Source: Candidatus Diapherotrites archaeon CG08_land_8_20_14_0_20_34_12 (lineage in GTDB: Archaea > Iainarchaeota > Iainarchaeia > Iainarchaeales > 0-14-0-20-34-12). Taken from it: DNA of 17,915 nt. The position numbers and the translations under genes are program-made. The DNA lies in NCBI GenBank assembly GCA_002779065.1, contig PEXL01000059.1:1-17915 (forward strand), read 5' to 3'. Each line of letters opens with the position of its first letter. Positions within the stretch are counted from its first letter, which is position 1. Under the pieces are notes generated by a model. It was not told where the DNA came from, searched no databases, and saw nothing but the letters and a program-made list of their open reading frames with translations. Positions 12,341 to 17,915 of this stretch are shown here, piece by piece.

Positions 12341-13183
12341 ATGATGATAAAGCCTTCAAAATTGAATTTTGGCACTTCGGGGATTCCATTAAGGACTGAA
12401 AATCCGAGCACTGAAAATGGGATTAAAAAAGTACATGAATTAGGATTAGATGCAATGGAATTAGAGTTTGTAAGAAATGTAAATATTAACGAAGATAAAG
12501 CACCTGAAATAAAAAAAATAGCAGAAAAAGAAAATGTGATATTAACCTGCCACGGGCAATATTACATAAATTTGAATGCAGAAGAAAGGGAAAAGATTGA
12601 GGCAAGCAAAAATAGGATAATGCACGCAGCAAAGATTGCTTATTTGTGCGGAGCATACAGCATGTGCTTCCATGCCGCATATTATATGAAACAAGAACCA
12701 AAAAGTGTTTATGAAAAAGTGAAGGATTCTTTGAAAGAGGTAACAAAGAAATTGAAGGATAAAGGCTATGATATTTGGGTAAGGCCAGAAACAACAGGTA
12801 AAAGGGCACAATTTGGCACTCTTGAGGAAATTTTGAAATTAAGCCAAGAGATTGAAAATGTAATGCCTTGCATTGATTTTTCACACCTGCATGCAAGAAC
12901 GCAGGCAAATAATACTTATGATGAATTCAATGACTTGCTTAGGCTGGTTGAGAATAAGCTGGGAAGAGAAGGCCTGAATAATATGCATATACACCTCTCC
13001 GGAATAAATTATGGGGACAAAGGGGAAAAAAATCATTTGAATCTCAGGGAATCTGACATGAATTATGCTGATTTATTAAGTGTATTTAAGGAATTCAAAA
13101 TTAAAGGCATAGTAATTGGGGAAAGCCCTAATGTAGAGGTAGATGCTCTTTTCTTAAAAAAGGAATTTGGAAAAATAGAGTAA
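12341..13183 (+). CDS. nfo: Endonuclease IV (AP endonuclease family 2) homolog, 280 aa
   Basis: TIM-barrel metalloenzyme of the Nfo/AP endonuclease 2 family, which cleaves DNA 5' of abasic sites in base-excision repair. The usual metal ligands can be placed: His71 (CHGQYYINL, like HGPY..NL in Nfo), His111 (FHAAYY), Glu150 (RPETTGK), Asp179 and His182 (CIDFSH), His218 (HIHLSG), His232 (KNHLNL) and Glu261 (IGESP). The Asp that normally lies two residues before the last His is not at its usual place, so a changed metal site or substrate is possible. Xylose-isomerase-like barrels are the alternative family. The 3' end overlaps the convergent gene by 30 nt. Confidence 0.85.
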   Translation: MMIKPSKLNFGTSGIPLRTENPSTENGIKKVHELGLDAMELEFVRNVNINEDKAPEIKKIAEKENVILTCHGQYYINLNAEEREKIEASKNRIMHAAKIAYLCGAYSMCFHAAYYMKQEPKSVYEKVKDSLKEVTKKLKDKGYDIWVRPETTGKRAQFGTLEEILKLSQEIENVMPCIDFSHLHARTQANNTYDEFNDLLRLVENKLGREGLNNMHIHLSGINYGDKGEKNHLNLRESDMNYADLLSVFKEFKIKGIVIGESPNVEVDALFLKKEFGKIE

Positions 13184-13726
13184 AAAATAACAGGATAAGG
13201 GAACGCTTAGGTTATCTTCAATTGGCAAGAGCTCAATTATTGTGCACAGGAAAGTAACTAAAAAAGCCAGGCCTATTTTTTGCGGGTATAGTGTTCCTAA
13301 AAAAACAAATGAAATTAAAAAAAAGAACATTGTTCCTTCATATGTTTTTTTGCTTGTGATTTTGTATCTGCCCAACTTCCTGCCAATTATTGTTGCAAAA
13401 CCGTCAGCATAAGTTAAAAGGCATAAAGAAGCAATAAGCATTCTCTTTTGCCCTAAGAAAGAATCTATCAAGAATAAAAGGAAAATACTTAAAACAAATA
13501 GAAGCATTGCCCTTCCGGGTGTTTCTTTCTCATGCTCTCTTTGCATTTTCCCTAAAAATAGCGTAATTATTGGGAATTTATCAATGCCTTTTTCTGAAAT
13601 ATAAAAACCCAACACTAATAAAATAAGCGAAAGTATTGCGGGAACATATGATGGGACAAAAATTGCCAAAAATATAAAAAAAGTTCCAAAAAGAATGTGA
13701 AAAACCTTTCTTCTTAACTCAAACAT
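13154..13726 (-). CDS. SEC59/VTE5-like dolichol/phytol kinase family membrane protein, 190 aa
   Basis: Polytopic membrane protein of the dolichol kinase/phytol kinase/CTP-transferase superfamily (COG0170 type). Motifs are ELRRKVFHILFG at the N-terminus, YADGFATIIGRKLGR in the centre, KKTYEGTMFF just after, and LLPIEDNLSVPL near the C-terminus. These define the CTP-using lipid kinases that act in polyprenol phosphate or isoprenoid salvage. The frame is open upstream to 13771, inside the fibrillarin gene. I choose ATG 13726 because it follows the fibrillarin stop by 4 nt, is preceded by GTGAT, and starts with the family's usual MFELRRK. Co-transcribed with nop5 and fibrillarin. The 3' end overlaps nfo by 30 nt in convergent orientation. 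Confidence 0.85.
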   Translation of the reverse strand: MFELRRKVFHILFGTFFIFLAIFVPSYVPAILSLILLVLGFYISEKGIDKFPIITLFLGKMQREHEKETPGRAMLLFVLSIFLLFLIDSFLGQKRMLIASLCLLTYADGFATIIGRKLGRYKITSKKTYEGTMFFFLISFVFLGTLYPQKIGLAFLVTFLCTIIELLPIEDNLSVPLSCYFLLYFSKFLF

Positions 13727-13730
13727 TTTA

Positions 13731-14402
13731 TCACAATTTTTGTAAAACATAGAACATATGGTCTTTTTCAAATGGCTCTAGATTTACTCTTTCAATTATC
13801 TTAAAATGCTTCTTTAATTCTATTTCCTGGACTTCAAATATATTTTTCACATTTGAGGTAGAGGAAATGCTCTTTGCTTTCAATGCCAACAAAGCAAAGC
13901 CATTCGGCTTCAGAAAAATCTCTGCATTTTTCCGCAGTATATCTACTTGATTCTTTTGTGAGACATCCTGGAAAATTATATCAAATTTTATATGTTCTAA
14001 AGATTCAACATACCTATCTGGCTGATTTGCATCAGCAATTATTGGAATAATATTTTTTCTTTGCTCGCAAATCCCCAGGAGTTTTCTCATGGTTTTTTCA
14101 CTGATATCTATCCCAACAATTAATCCATCATTGCCAATGATATCAGAAACATGCGAGGCTGTTGTGCCCTCGGCAATTCCCAGGTAAAGGACTTTTGCAG
14201 CATTATTAATTGGCACTGTTTTAAGGTTCTTTTTTACTGCTGCAGCTAATTTTGACCTGAATGGAACCCATTCCCTGTATTCAGAACCGTTTTCTGAGAA
14301 AAGCCGTTCTCCATAAACATTTATGCCTTGCACTAAATTCTTGGTGCAAATTCTGCCATTAACCAAAAATATGCCATTGAATAATTGCCTAAAACCTGAC
14401 AT
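13731..14402 (-). CDS. flpA: Fibrillarin-like rRNA/tRNA 2'-O-methyltransferase, 223 aa
   Basis: SAM-dependent methyltransferase of the C/D-box RNP that 2'-O-methylates rRNA and tRNA at guide-RNA-selected sites. The N-terminal GIFLVNGRICTKNLVQG and VYGERLF are typical of archaeal fibrillarin. The SAM site is YLGIAEGTTASHVSDI, followed by the GIDISEK acidic strand end, a Pro/Asp-containing IIADANQP, and IIFQDVSQ at the catalytic Asp. The C-terminal ERVNLEPFEKDHMF closes the family pattern. Length is normal for archaea (about 225-230). The frame extends to a TTG at 14411, but ATG 14402, giving MSGFRQ, is preferred. It follows nop5 by 18 nt and precedes the lipid kinase gene. Confidence 0.95.
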   Translation of the reverse strand: MSGFRQLFNGIFLVNGRICTKNLVQGINVYGERLFSENGSEYREWVPFRSKLAAAVKKNLKTVPINNAAKVLYLGIAEGTTASHVSDIIGNDGLIVGIDISEKTMRKLLGICEQRKNIIPIIADANQPDRYVESLEHIKFDIIFQDVSQKNQVDILRKNAEIFLKPNGFALLALKAKSISSTSNVKNIFEVQEIELKKHFKIIERVNLEPFEKDHMFYVLQKL

Positions 14403-14420
14403 AAAAATCAAAATAAGTAA

Positions 14421-15215
14421 CTACAATCCTTTTGTTTTTTCAATCAAATCTAATTCTAATTCACTAGAAATATCCCTTTTTGTGAAATAATCAACCTTTA
14501 AAGCCAAAGAAAGTTTTGCTGCTAACATTCTTGCTACCTTGCCTTTATGGTCCGGCCTTGCTTTTTTTACCATAGGATGCTGATATAGCAAACCGTATTT
14601 TGGGGGCTTACTTCCTGTTTTCAAATGCTGGAATAATGCCTTTTCCGCCCCAAGTATTTGAACTGTTGATGCAGGCATTTTAATCAAACGCTCTAAAGAA
14701 CCAACTATTGCAAGCATCTTTGCCCCAATTAAGGTTCCTGCTAATTTAGAAAAATTTGGCAATAATTTTTTCATTTCAGTATCAATATAAGCGGCTTCTG
14801 CATCTCTCTCCACCTTCAAACTTAATCCTAAAGTGCACATTGCTTTTATTCTTGCCAAATCTGCTTCTTCCATCTCAGAACCGATGCTTTCTTTTGCAAG
14901 CTTTTCTATATTTTTTGACGCTTCTATATTTTTGTAAATGGCTGAAATATTTTCTTCAGCAAAATCTTTTCTTAATCCAATGCCTTCAATTAATTTAAGG
15001 TACATATCATTAGAATTTAGTTCTTTTTCAAGCTCAGGGAAATGCATTGAATACCATTCACTTATTTGCTCGAAAAGCAGATTGAATATTTCATCCAATT
15101 GGTTTAATGCACTTACTGCCCTAATTATGTGATTGTCTCTTCTTTCATAGGTCTCTTTTACCTTCTTCTTTGTTTCAGTAATGAATTTTGACCTTAATTT
15201 TTCCAAATTAGCCAT
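14421..15215 (-). CDS. Nop5/Nop56/58-type C/D-box RNP core protein lacking the N-terminal domain, 264 aa
   Basis: Contains the coiled-coil part (RDNHIIRAVSALNQLDEIF, then EWYSMHFPEL, about residues 26-62) and the complete NOP domain, with LAGTLIGAKMLAIVGSLERL and GAEKALFQHLKTGSKPPKYG followed by YQHP. Archaeal Nop5 proteins known to me are about 350-420 aa and carry an N-terminal domain that docks fibrillarin. Here the protein starts almost directly at the coiled coil. Upstream DNA is occupied by hicB, so no N-terminal domain is encoded next door. AGTGAT lies about 7 nt before the ATG at 15215. Acts with fibrillarin and L7Ae on C/D guide RNAs, probably with an altered fibrillarin interface. 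Confidence 0.92.
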   Translation of the reverse strand: MANLEKLRSKFITETKKKVKETYERRDNHIIRAVSALNQLDEIFNLLFEQISEWYSMHFPELEKELNSNDMYLKLIEGIGLRKDFAEENISAIYKNIEASKNIEKLAKESIGSEMEEADLARIKAMCTLGLSLKVERDAEAAYIDTEMKKLLPNFSKLAGTLIGAKMLAIVGSLERLIKMPASTVQILGAEKALFQHLKTGSKPPKYGLLYQHPMVKKARPDHKGKVARMLAAKLSLALKVDYFTKRDISSELELDLIEKTKGL

Positions 15216-15230
15216 TAAAAATCACTTAAA

Positions 15231-15473
15231 TTAAACATTAATTGAAATTATTTCAACTTTTCTGCTTAGCAATTCTTCCCTATGTTTTTCCATGCTTTCT
15301 AAATATGCTTCAATAGCTTCTTTTATATTGCCAATTGCTTCTTTCTTTGTTTTGCCATCAGAGATACAACCTGGTAAATCTAAACATTCTGCTACGAAAA
15401 TGCCTTCTTTATCCTTTGAAATTAAAACATTAAAAGACATTGTATTACCATTAACTATATCATTAATACCCAT
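15231..15473 (-). CDS. hicB: HicB-family antitoxin, 80 aa
   Basis: HicB-like fold: FNVLISKDKEGIFVAECLDLPG is the family signature (beta strand, acidic turn, EC.DLPGC), followed by GKTKKEAIGNIKEAIEAYLES. No C-terminal HTH or ribbon-helix-helix domain is present, as in many short archaeal HicB proteins. The ATG at 15473 is 1 nt after the hicA stop, implying coupled translation. Many HicB proteins start nearer the first strand, so ATG 15440 (MSFNVLIS) is an alternative start. It should neutralise the adjacent HicA toxin. nop5 begins 15 nt downstream. Confidence 0.88.
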   Translation of the reverse strand: MGINDIVNGNTMSFNVLISKDKEGIFVAECLDLPGCISDGKTKKEAIGNIKEAIEAYLESMEKHREELLSRKVEIISINV

Positions 15474-15474
15474 T

Positions 15475-15702
15475 TTAAATCTTCTCCAAGAACCTTAAAA
15501 GATCTTCTAAGGATAAGCCTGCTTGGCGCAATATTGCCCTTAAAGTCCCTTTTGCCATATTATTTCTAACAGACACAACCAACCTACCAATTCCTTCTTT
15601 AATCAAAACCAAATGGCTTCCTTTCTGATGATCAATCCTATAGCCAATCAAACAAAGTACTTTACATAAGTCCTTGGATGATATTACTGGCAATTTTGCC
15701 AT
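15475..15702 (-). CDS. hicA: HicA-family mRNA interferase toxin, 75 aa
   Basis: Double-stranded-RNA-binding-fold ribonuclease of type II toxin-antitoxin systems. The catalytic His lies in KGSHLVL (His30), and the C-terminal half shows the family's KGTLRAILRQAGLSLEDLL. Full length. It precedes hicB by 1 nt in the standard hicA-hicB order. The start ATG 15702 is supported by a TATA-like CTTTAATATT at 15725-15734. Being first in a tight same-strand run with nop5, fibrillarin and the lipid kinase is unusual. The toxin promoter may drive, or the toxin may respond to, expression of RNA-modification genes. Confidence 0.9.
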   Translation of the reverse strand: MAKLPVISSKDLCKVLCLIGYRIDHQKGSHLVLIKEGIGRLVVSVRNNMAKGTLRAILRQAGLSLEDLLRFLEKI

Positions 15703-15724
15703 ACTACCAACTCTTCTTAGCAGA

Positions 15725-15734
15725 AATATTAAAG
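15725..15734 (-). promoter_or_regulatory. TATA box for the hicA-hicB-nop5 cluster
   Basis: Minus-strand CTTTAATATT is centred about 27 nt before the hicA ATG at 15702. No other clear promoter is seen between hicA and the lipid kinase gene. Confidence 0.45.
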
Positions 15735-15769
15735 ATGCACAATATTAAAAAGCCTATTCAAAGTACTTA

Positions 15770-15777
15770 GTATATTA
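15770..15777 (+). promoter_or_regulatory. TATA box for glycyl-tRNA synthetase
   Basis: GTATATTA is centred about 29 nt before the ATG at 15802, spacing for a leaderless transcript. It is divergent from the hicA promoter within a 99-nt gap. Confidence 0.5.
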
Positions 15778-15801
15778 CTAATAAACTAATAAGTTGATTT
15801 T

Positions 15802-17298
15802 ATGGCGCATGAGGATATTACAAATTTAGCATTAAGAAGGATGCTTTACTTCCCAACTGCTGAAATTTATGGCGGATTGGCAGGTTTTTGGGACTTTGGA
15901 CCTATTGGCCAAAGGATAAGGAGAAAAATAGTGGAATTTTGGAGAAAAGAACTTGTTGAAAGAGAAGGTTTTGTTGAAATCTCTGGTTCTCAAATTCTGC
16001 CGGAAGCTGCATTTAAGGCAAGTGGGCATTTAGATAATTTTAATGATCCTATTGTTCAGTGCAATAAATGCAAATCATTATTCAGGGCGGATAATCTAAT
16101 TGCGGACCATACTAAAGAAATAATCCCTGAATCTATGTCAACTCAGGAATTAGGAAATTTAATTAAGAAACACGAGATTAAATGCACAAAATGCAAAAGC
16201 AATGATTTCAGTGAAGTAAAAAAATTCAACATGATGATTAAGGTAGATGTTGGGGCTACAGGCGAAAATGTCGGTTATTTAAGGCCTGAAACCTGCCAGA
16301 ATATTTTCCTGGATTTTCCCCGCGTCTTTAAAGCTGCAAGAGAAACCTTACCGTTGGGAATTGCCCAAGTAGGTTCTTCTTTCAGGAATGAGATTGCGCC
16401 CAGAAACACTCTGTTGAGGGAAAGGGAACTTGGGCAGATGGAGATTGAGATATTTTTTGATTTGGATAAAATAAATGAAATTGAAAATTGGGATTCTGTT
16501 GAGAATTATAAATTAAATCTTTTGAGGTTAGGAAAAAAAGAGGTTGAAAAGGTTTCATGCAAAGAAGCGGTTGAAAAGAAACTAATGTCTGGAAAATTAA
16601 TTGCATACTGCCTTGCAAAAGTGCAAAAATTATATGAGAAATACGGATTTAAGATTGAAAATATGCGATTTAGGGAATTGGATAAAGATGAAAGAGCTTT
16701 TTATGCAAAAGAAACCTGGGATTTTGAAGTGCAAACAAGCTTGGGTTGGGTTGAAATTATCGCATGCAATTATAGGACAGATTATGATTTAGCAGGGCAT
16801 TCTAAAGGAAGCAAGCAGGATTTATCGGTTAATATTGAAGGCAAGAAAATAATGCCGCATGTTTTTGAAATTTCTGCTGGTGTTGACAGAACATTGTATG
16901 CTGTTTTGGATGCTTGTTACAGGCAGGAGAAAAGAGGTTCTGAGGAAAGAATATTCCTTGACCTGCCAACTGCAATAAGCCCTTACACTGTTGCTGTTTT
17001 TCCATTGGTGAAAAAAGATGGCCTGCTTGAAAAAGGAAAGGAAGTTCTTGAATTAATTGAGGATTATGGATTTGATGCTGTTTTTGATGAAAAAGCAAGT
17101 ATTGGAAGAAGATATGCAAGAGTGGATGAAATCGGTGTAAAATATGTTATTACAATTGATTATGACACAATGAAAGATAGCACAGTAACATTGAGGGAAA
17201 GAACCTCAATGGAACAGAAAAGAGTAAAAATAAATGATTTGCCGGAATTGCTCTGGCGCTTATCTTTGGGAAAAGCAGAATTTGGCACGATAAAATAG
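15802..17298 (+). CDS. glyS: Glycyl-tRNA synthetase (alpha2 type), 498 aa
   Basis: Class II synthetase that charges tRNA-Gly. The N-terminus LALRRMLYFPTAEIYGGLAG and FWDFGPIGQRIRRKI match the archaeal/eukaryotic type. A zinc site is formed by Cys87, Cys90, Cys128 and Cys131. GYLRPETCQNIF (158-169) binds glycine/adenylate, and FRNEIAPRN with RERELGQMEIEIF is motif 2 (about 194-218). GVDRTLYAV (360-368) is motif 3, and the rest is an anticodon-binding domain with the usual YTVAVFPLVKKDG start. It appears complete. It is monocistronic and followed within 99 nt by tRNA-Thr. Confidence 0.97.
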   Translation: MAHEDITNLALRRMLYFPTAEIYGGLAGFWDFGPIGQRIRRKIVEFWRKELVEREGFVEISGSQILPEAAFKASGHLDNFNDPIVQCNKCKSLFRADNLIADHTKEIIPESMSTQELGNLIKKHEIKCTKCKSNDFSEVKKFNMMIKVDVGATGENVGYLRPETCQNIFLDFPRVFKAARETLPLGIAQVGSSFRNEIAPRNTLLRERELGQMEIEIFFDLDKINEIENWDSVENYKLNLLRLGKKEVEKVSCKEAVEKKLMSGKLIAYCLAKVQKLYEKYGFKIENMRFRELDKDERAFYAKETWDFEVQTSLGWVEIIACNYRTDYDLAGHSKGSKQDLSVNIEGKKIMPHVFEISAGVDRTLYAVLDACYRQEKRGSEERIFLDLPTAISPYTVAVFPLVKKDGLLEKGKEVLELIEDYGFDAVFDEKASIGRRYARVDEIGVKYVITIDYDTMKDSTVTLRERTSMEQKRVKINDLPELLWRLSLGKAEFGTIK

Positions 17299-17363
17299 GC
17301 TTTTATTGTCTCAGTAGCTATTTGTTTATTACACAACTGGTTTTCTCTTTTGACCATAAAAGA

Positions 17364-17390
17364 CTTTTCTCTTTTCACAAAAGAGAAAAG
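17364..17390. repeat. Palindrome immediately upstream of tRNA-Thr
   Basis: CTTTTCTCTTTT (17364-17375) and AAAAGAGAAAAG (17379-17390) form a perfect 12-bp stem with loop CAC, ending 6 nt before the tRNA 5' end. A second TTTTCTCTTTT at 17341-17351 could compete for the purine arm. The sequence belongs to the same pyrimidine/purine hairpin type as the other tRNA-linked clusters. A possible TATA CATAAAAG (17355-17362) would place the hairpin in the pre-tRNA leader. Confidence 0.7.
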
Positions 17391-17396
17391 GGTTTT

Positions 17397-17468
17397 GCCC
17401 CAATAGCTCAATGGCAGAGCATCACTTTCGTAAAGTGGGGGTTGAGGGTTCAACTCCCTCTTGGGGCT
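17397..17468 (+). tRNA. tRNA-Thr(CGU)
   Basis: Acceptor GCCCCAA/TTGGGGC, D-arm GCTC-AATGGCA-GAGC, anticodon stem TCACT/AGTGG (one G-U pair), loop TTCGTAA with anticodon CGU, variable GGGTT, T-arm GAGGG-TTCAACT-CCCTC and discriminator U, as expected for archaeal tRNA-Thr. No intron and no encoded CCA. Confidence 0.95.
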
Positions 17469-17487
17469 AAAAAATAGACAATTAAAA

Positions 17488-17865
17488 TCAGGCTGTCTTT
17501 AAAAGCTGCGGCATGGTTTTGGCTTCTGCCCTTCTTAATAAATCGTGATAAGTCCGCATCGGCATTTCTGCTTTACAGGCCAATTGTTCTAAAGTAACTT
17601 TTCTCGGCCAAGAATAATAACCCTCATTCAAGGCTATTTTAATTGCAGACCACTGCTTTTCTGTTAAATTGTAAGGCTTATCCTCGGGCTTGAATTTATT
17701 TATATTGAATATCCTTACCTCGCCAATGTTTTCTAATTCATCAACAGTCCTTGCAACTGCTTTTGGATTTAATGCAGTATTTTTTGAAGATTTAACATTC
17801 AGCTTGGACAGGGAAAGGACAGTAAAATTGCTAAATGAAATGGTAAAATTGAGGAAAAAGGGCAT
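17488..17865 (-). CDS. HTH_10 (bacterio-opsin activator-type) regulator, N-terminally truncated or chimeric, up to 125 aa
   Basis: The C-terminal half is a clear HTH_10 domain: LTEKQWSAIKIALNEGYY, SWPRKVTLEQLACKAEM, then DLLRRAEAK. This archaeal DNA-binding helix-turn-helix normally follows a larger sensor or ligand-binding domain. The middle part (about residues 35-60, VDELENIGEVRIFNI) also looks genuine. The first roughly 30 residues do not: they are antisense to a convincing radical-SAM reading frame on the plus strand. An in-frame TAG at 17899-17901 blocks extension. The ATG at 17865 is thus the only start available but may not be native. The gene is probably broken at about 17760-17780, or the DNA is joined incorrectly there. 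Confidence 0.65.
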   Translation of the reverse strand: MPFFLNFTISFSNFTVLSLSKLNVKSSKNTALNPKAVARTVDELENIGEVRIFNINKFKPEDKPYNLTEKQWSAIKIALNEGYYSWPRKVTLEQLACKAEMPMRTYHDLLRRAEAKTMPQLLKTA

Positions 17866-17915
17866 AAATTTGAAATATGGCTGCCAAACAAGATATGACT
17901 ATTTAGATGATGAAT
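17777..17915 (+). pseudogene. 5'-truncated radical-SAM protein fragment running off the right edge
   Basis: In the plus frame with codons starting at 17777, the translation reads VFFEDLTFSLDRER, TVKLLNEMVKLRKKGI, then NLKYGCQTRYDYLDDE. This matches the middle of B12-binding-type radical-SAM proteins, with the typical 'v.F.DD.FtldreR..el...l..rgi...w.c.tR.D.ld.e' pattern. The frame is open leftward to a TAA at 17672-17674, but the sequence left of about 17777 is antisense to the HTH_10 gene and does not look like this family. The Cys-rich SAM motif and N-terminus are missing. ATGs inside (17726, 17840) would not give a functional enzyme. Either a recombined fragment or an assembly junction. 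Confidence 0.55.

Overview
The window is AT-rich (by eye about one third G+C), densely packed archaeal DNA. The archaeal assignment rests on fibrillarin next to a Nop5-type protein, an alpha2-type archaeal glycyl-tRNA synthetase, a bacterio-opsin-activator-type HTH domain, bulge-helix-bulge tRNA introns and TATA boxes about 25-35 nt before start codons (leaderless or nearly leaderless messages). The many small lineage-specific proteins, carbamate kinase and minimal gene set suggest a DPANN archaeon (Woesearchaeota/Pacearchaeota-like). That lineage call is inference.

Layout. 168-1148 (+): ferredoxin, SufT/MIP18-type Fe-S assembly factor, membrane-anchored thioredoxin. 1173-2274 (-): DUF2061 membrane protein, an unlisted 22-residue Cys4/Lys-rich mini-protein with a perfect Shine-Dalgarno sequence, and a second membrane-anchored thioredoxin. 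2388-3191 (+): unknown basic protein. 3192-3611: palindrome cluster, duplicated tRNA-Leu 3' end and tRNA-Leu(CAA) with a 36-nt intron at 30/31. 3671-5123 (-): carbamate kinase plus YbaK-type deacylase. 5131-5655: palindrome cluster and tRNA-Ser(GCU) with a 239-nt intron. 5694-7086 (-): two paralogous unknown basic proteins, one with AT-hook-like repeats. 7139-9317: beta-CASP nuclease divergent from a coiled-coil protein. 9383-11401: lumazine/archaeal riboflavin synthase-like protein divergent from a membrane-anchored surface protein. 11459-11741: tRNA-Arg(CCU) with a 206-nt intron. 11750-13183: YdjM-like membrane protein and endonuclease IV family protein. 13154-15702 (-): hicA-hicB-nop5-fibrillarin-dolichol-kinase-like cluster. 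15802-17298 (+): GlyRS. 17397-17468: tRNA-Thr(CGU). Right edge (-): HTH_10 regulator whose 5' end abuts a 5'-truncated radical-SAM fragment on the opposite strand.

The strongest candidate for something undescribed is a family of near-perfect palindromes arranged in clusters. They combine pyrimidine/purine stems of 12-15 bp with GTAAAATTC/GAATTTTAC stems. In this window they occur only beside or inside tRNA loci: all four tRNA genes have them, and two carry them inside unusually long introns at position 37/38. Stems are conserved while loops vary, and the first modules keep the same order downstream of two different tRNA 3' ends. They could be tRNA-targeting palindromic mobile elements, or RNA structures that terminate, insulate or process tRNA transcripts.

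Other points of note are an N-terminally short Nop5 lacking the usual fibrillarin-binding domain, a HicAB toxin-antitoxin pair at the head of the C/D-box RNP gene cluster, and the abrupt gene-fragment junction at the right end.
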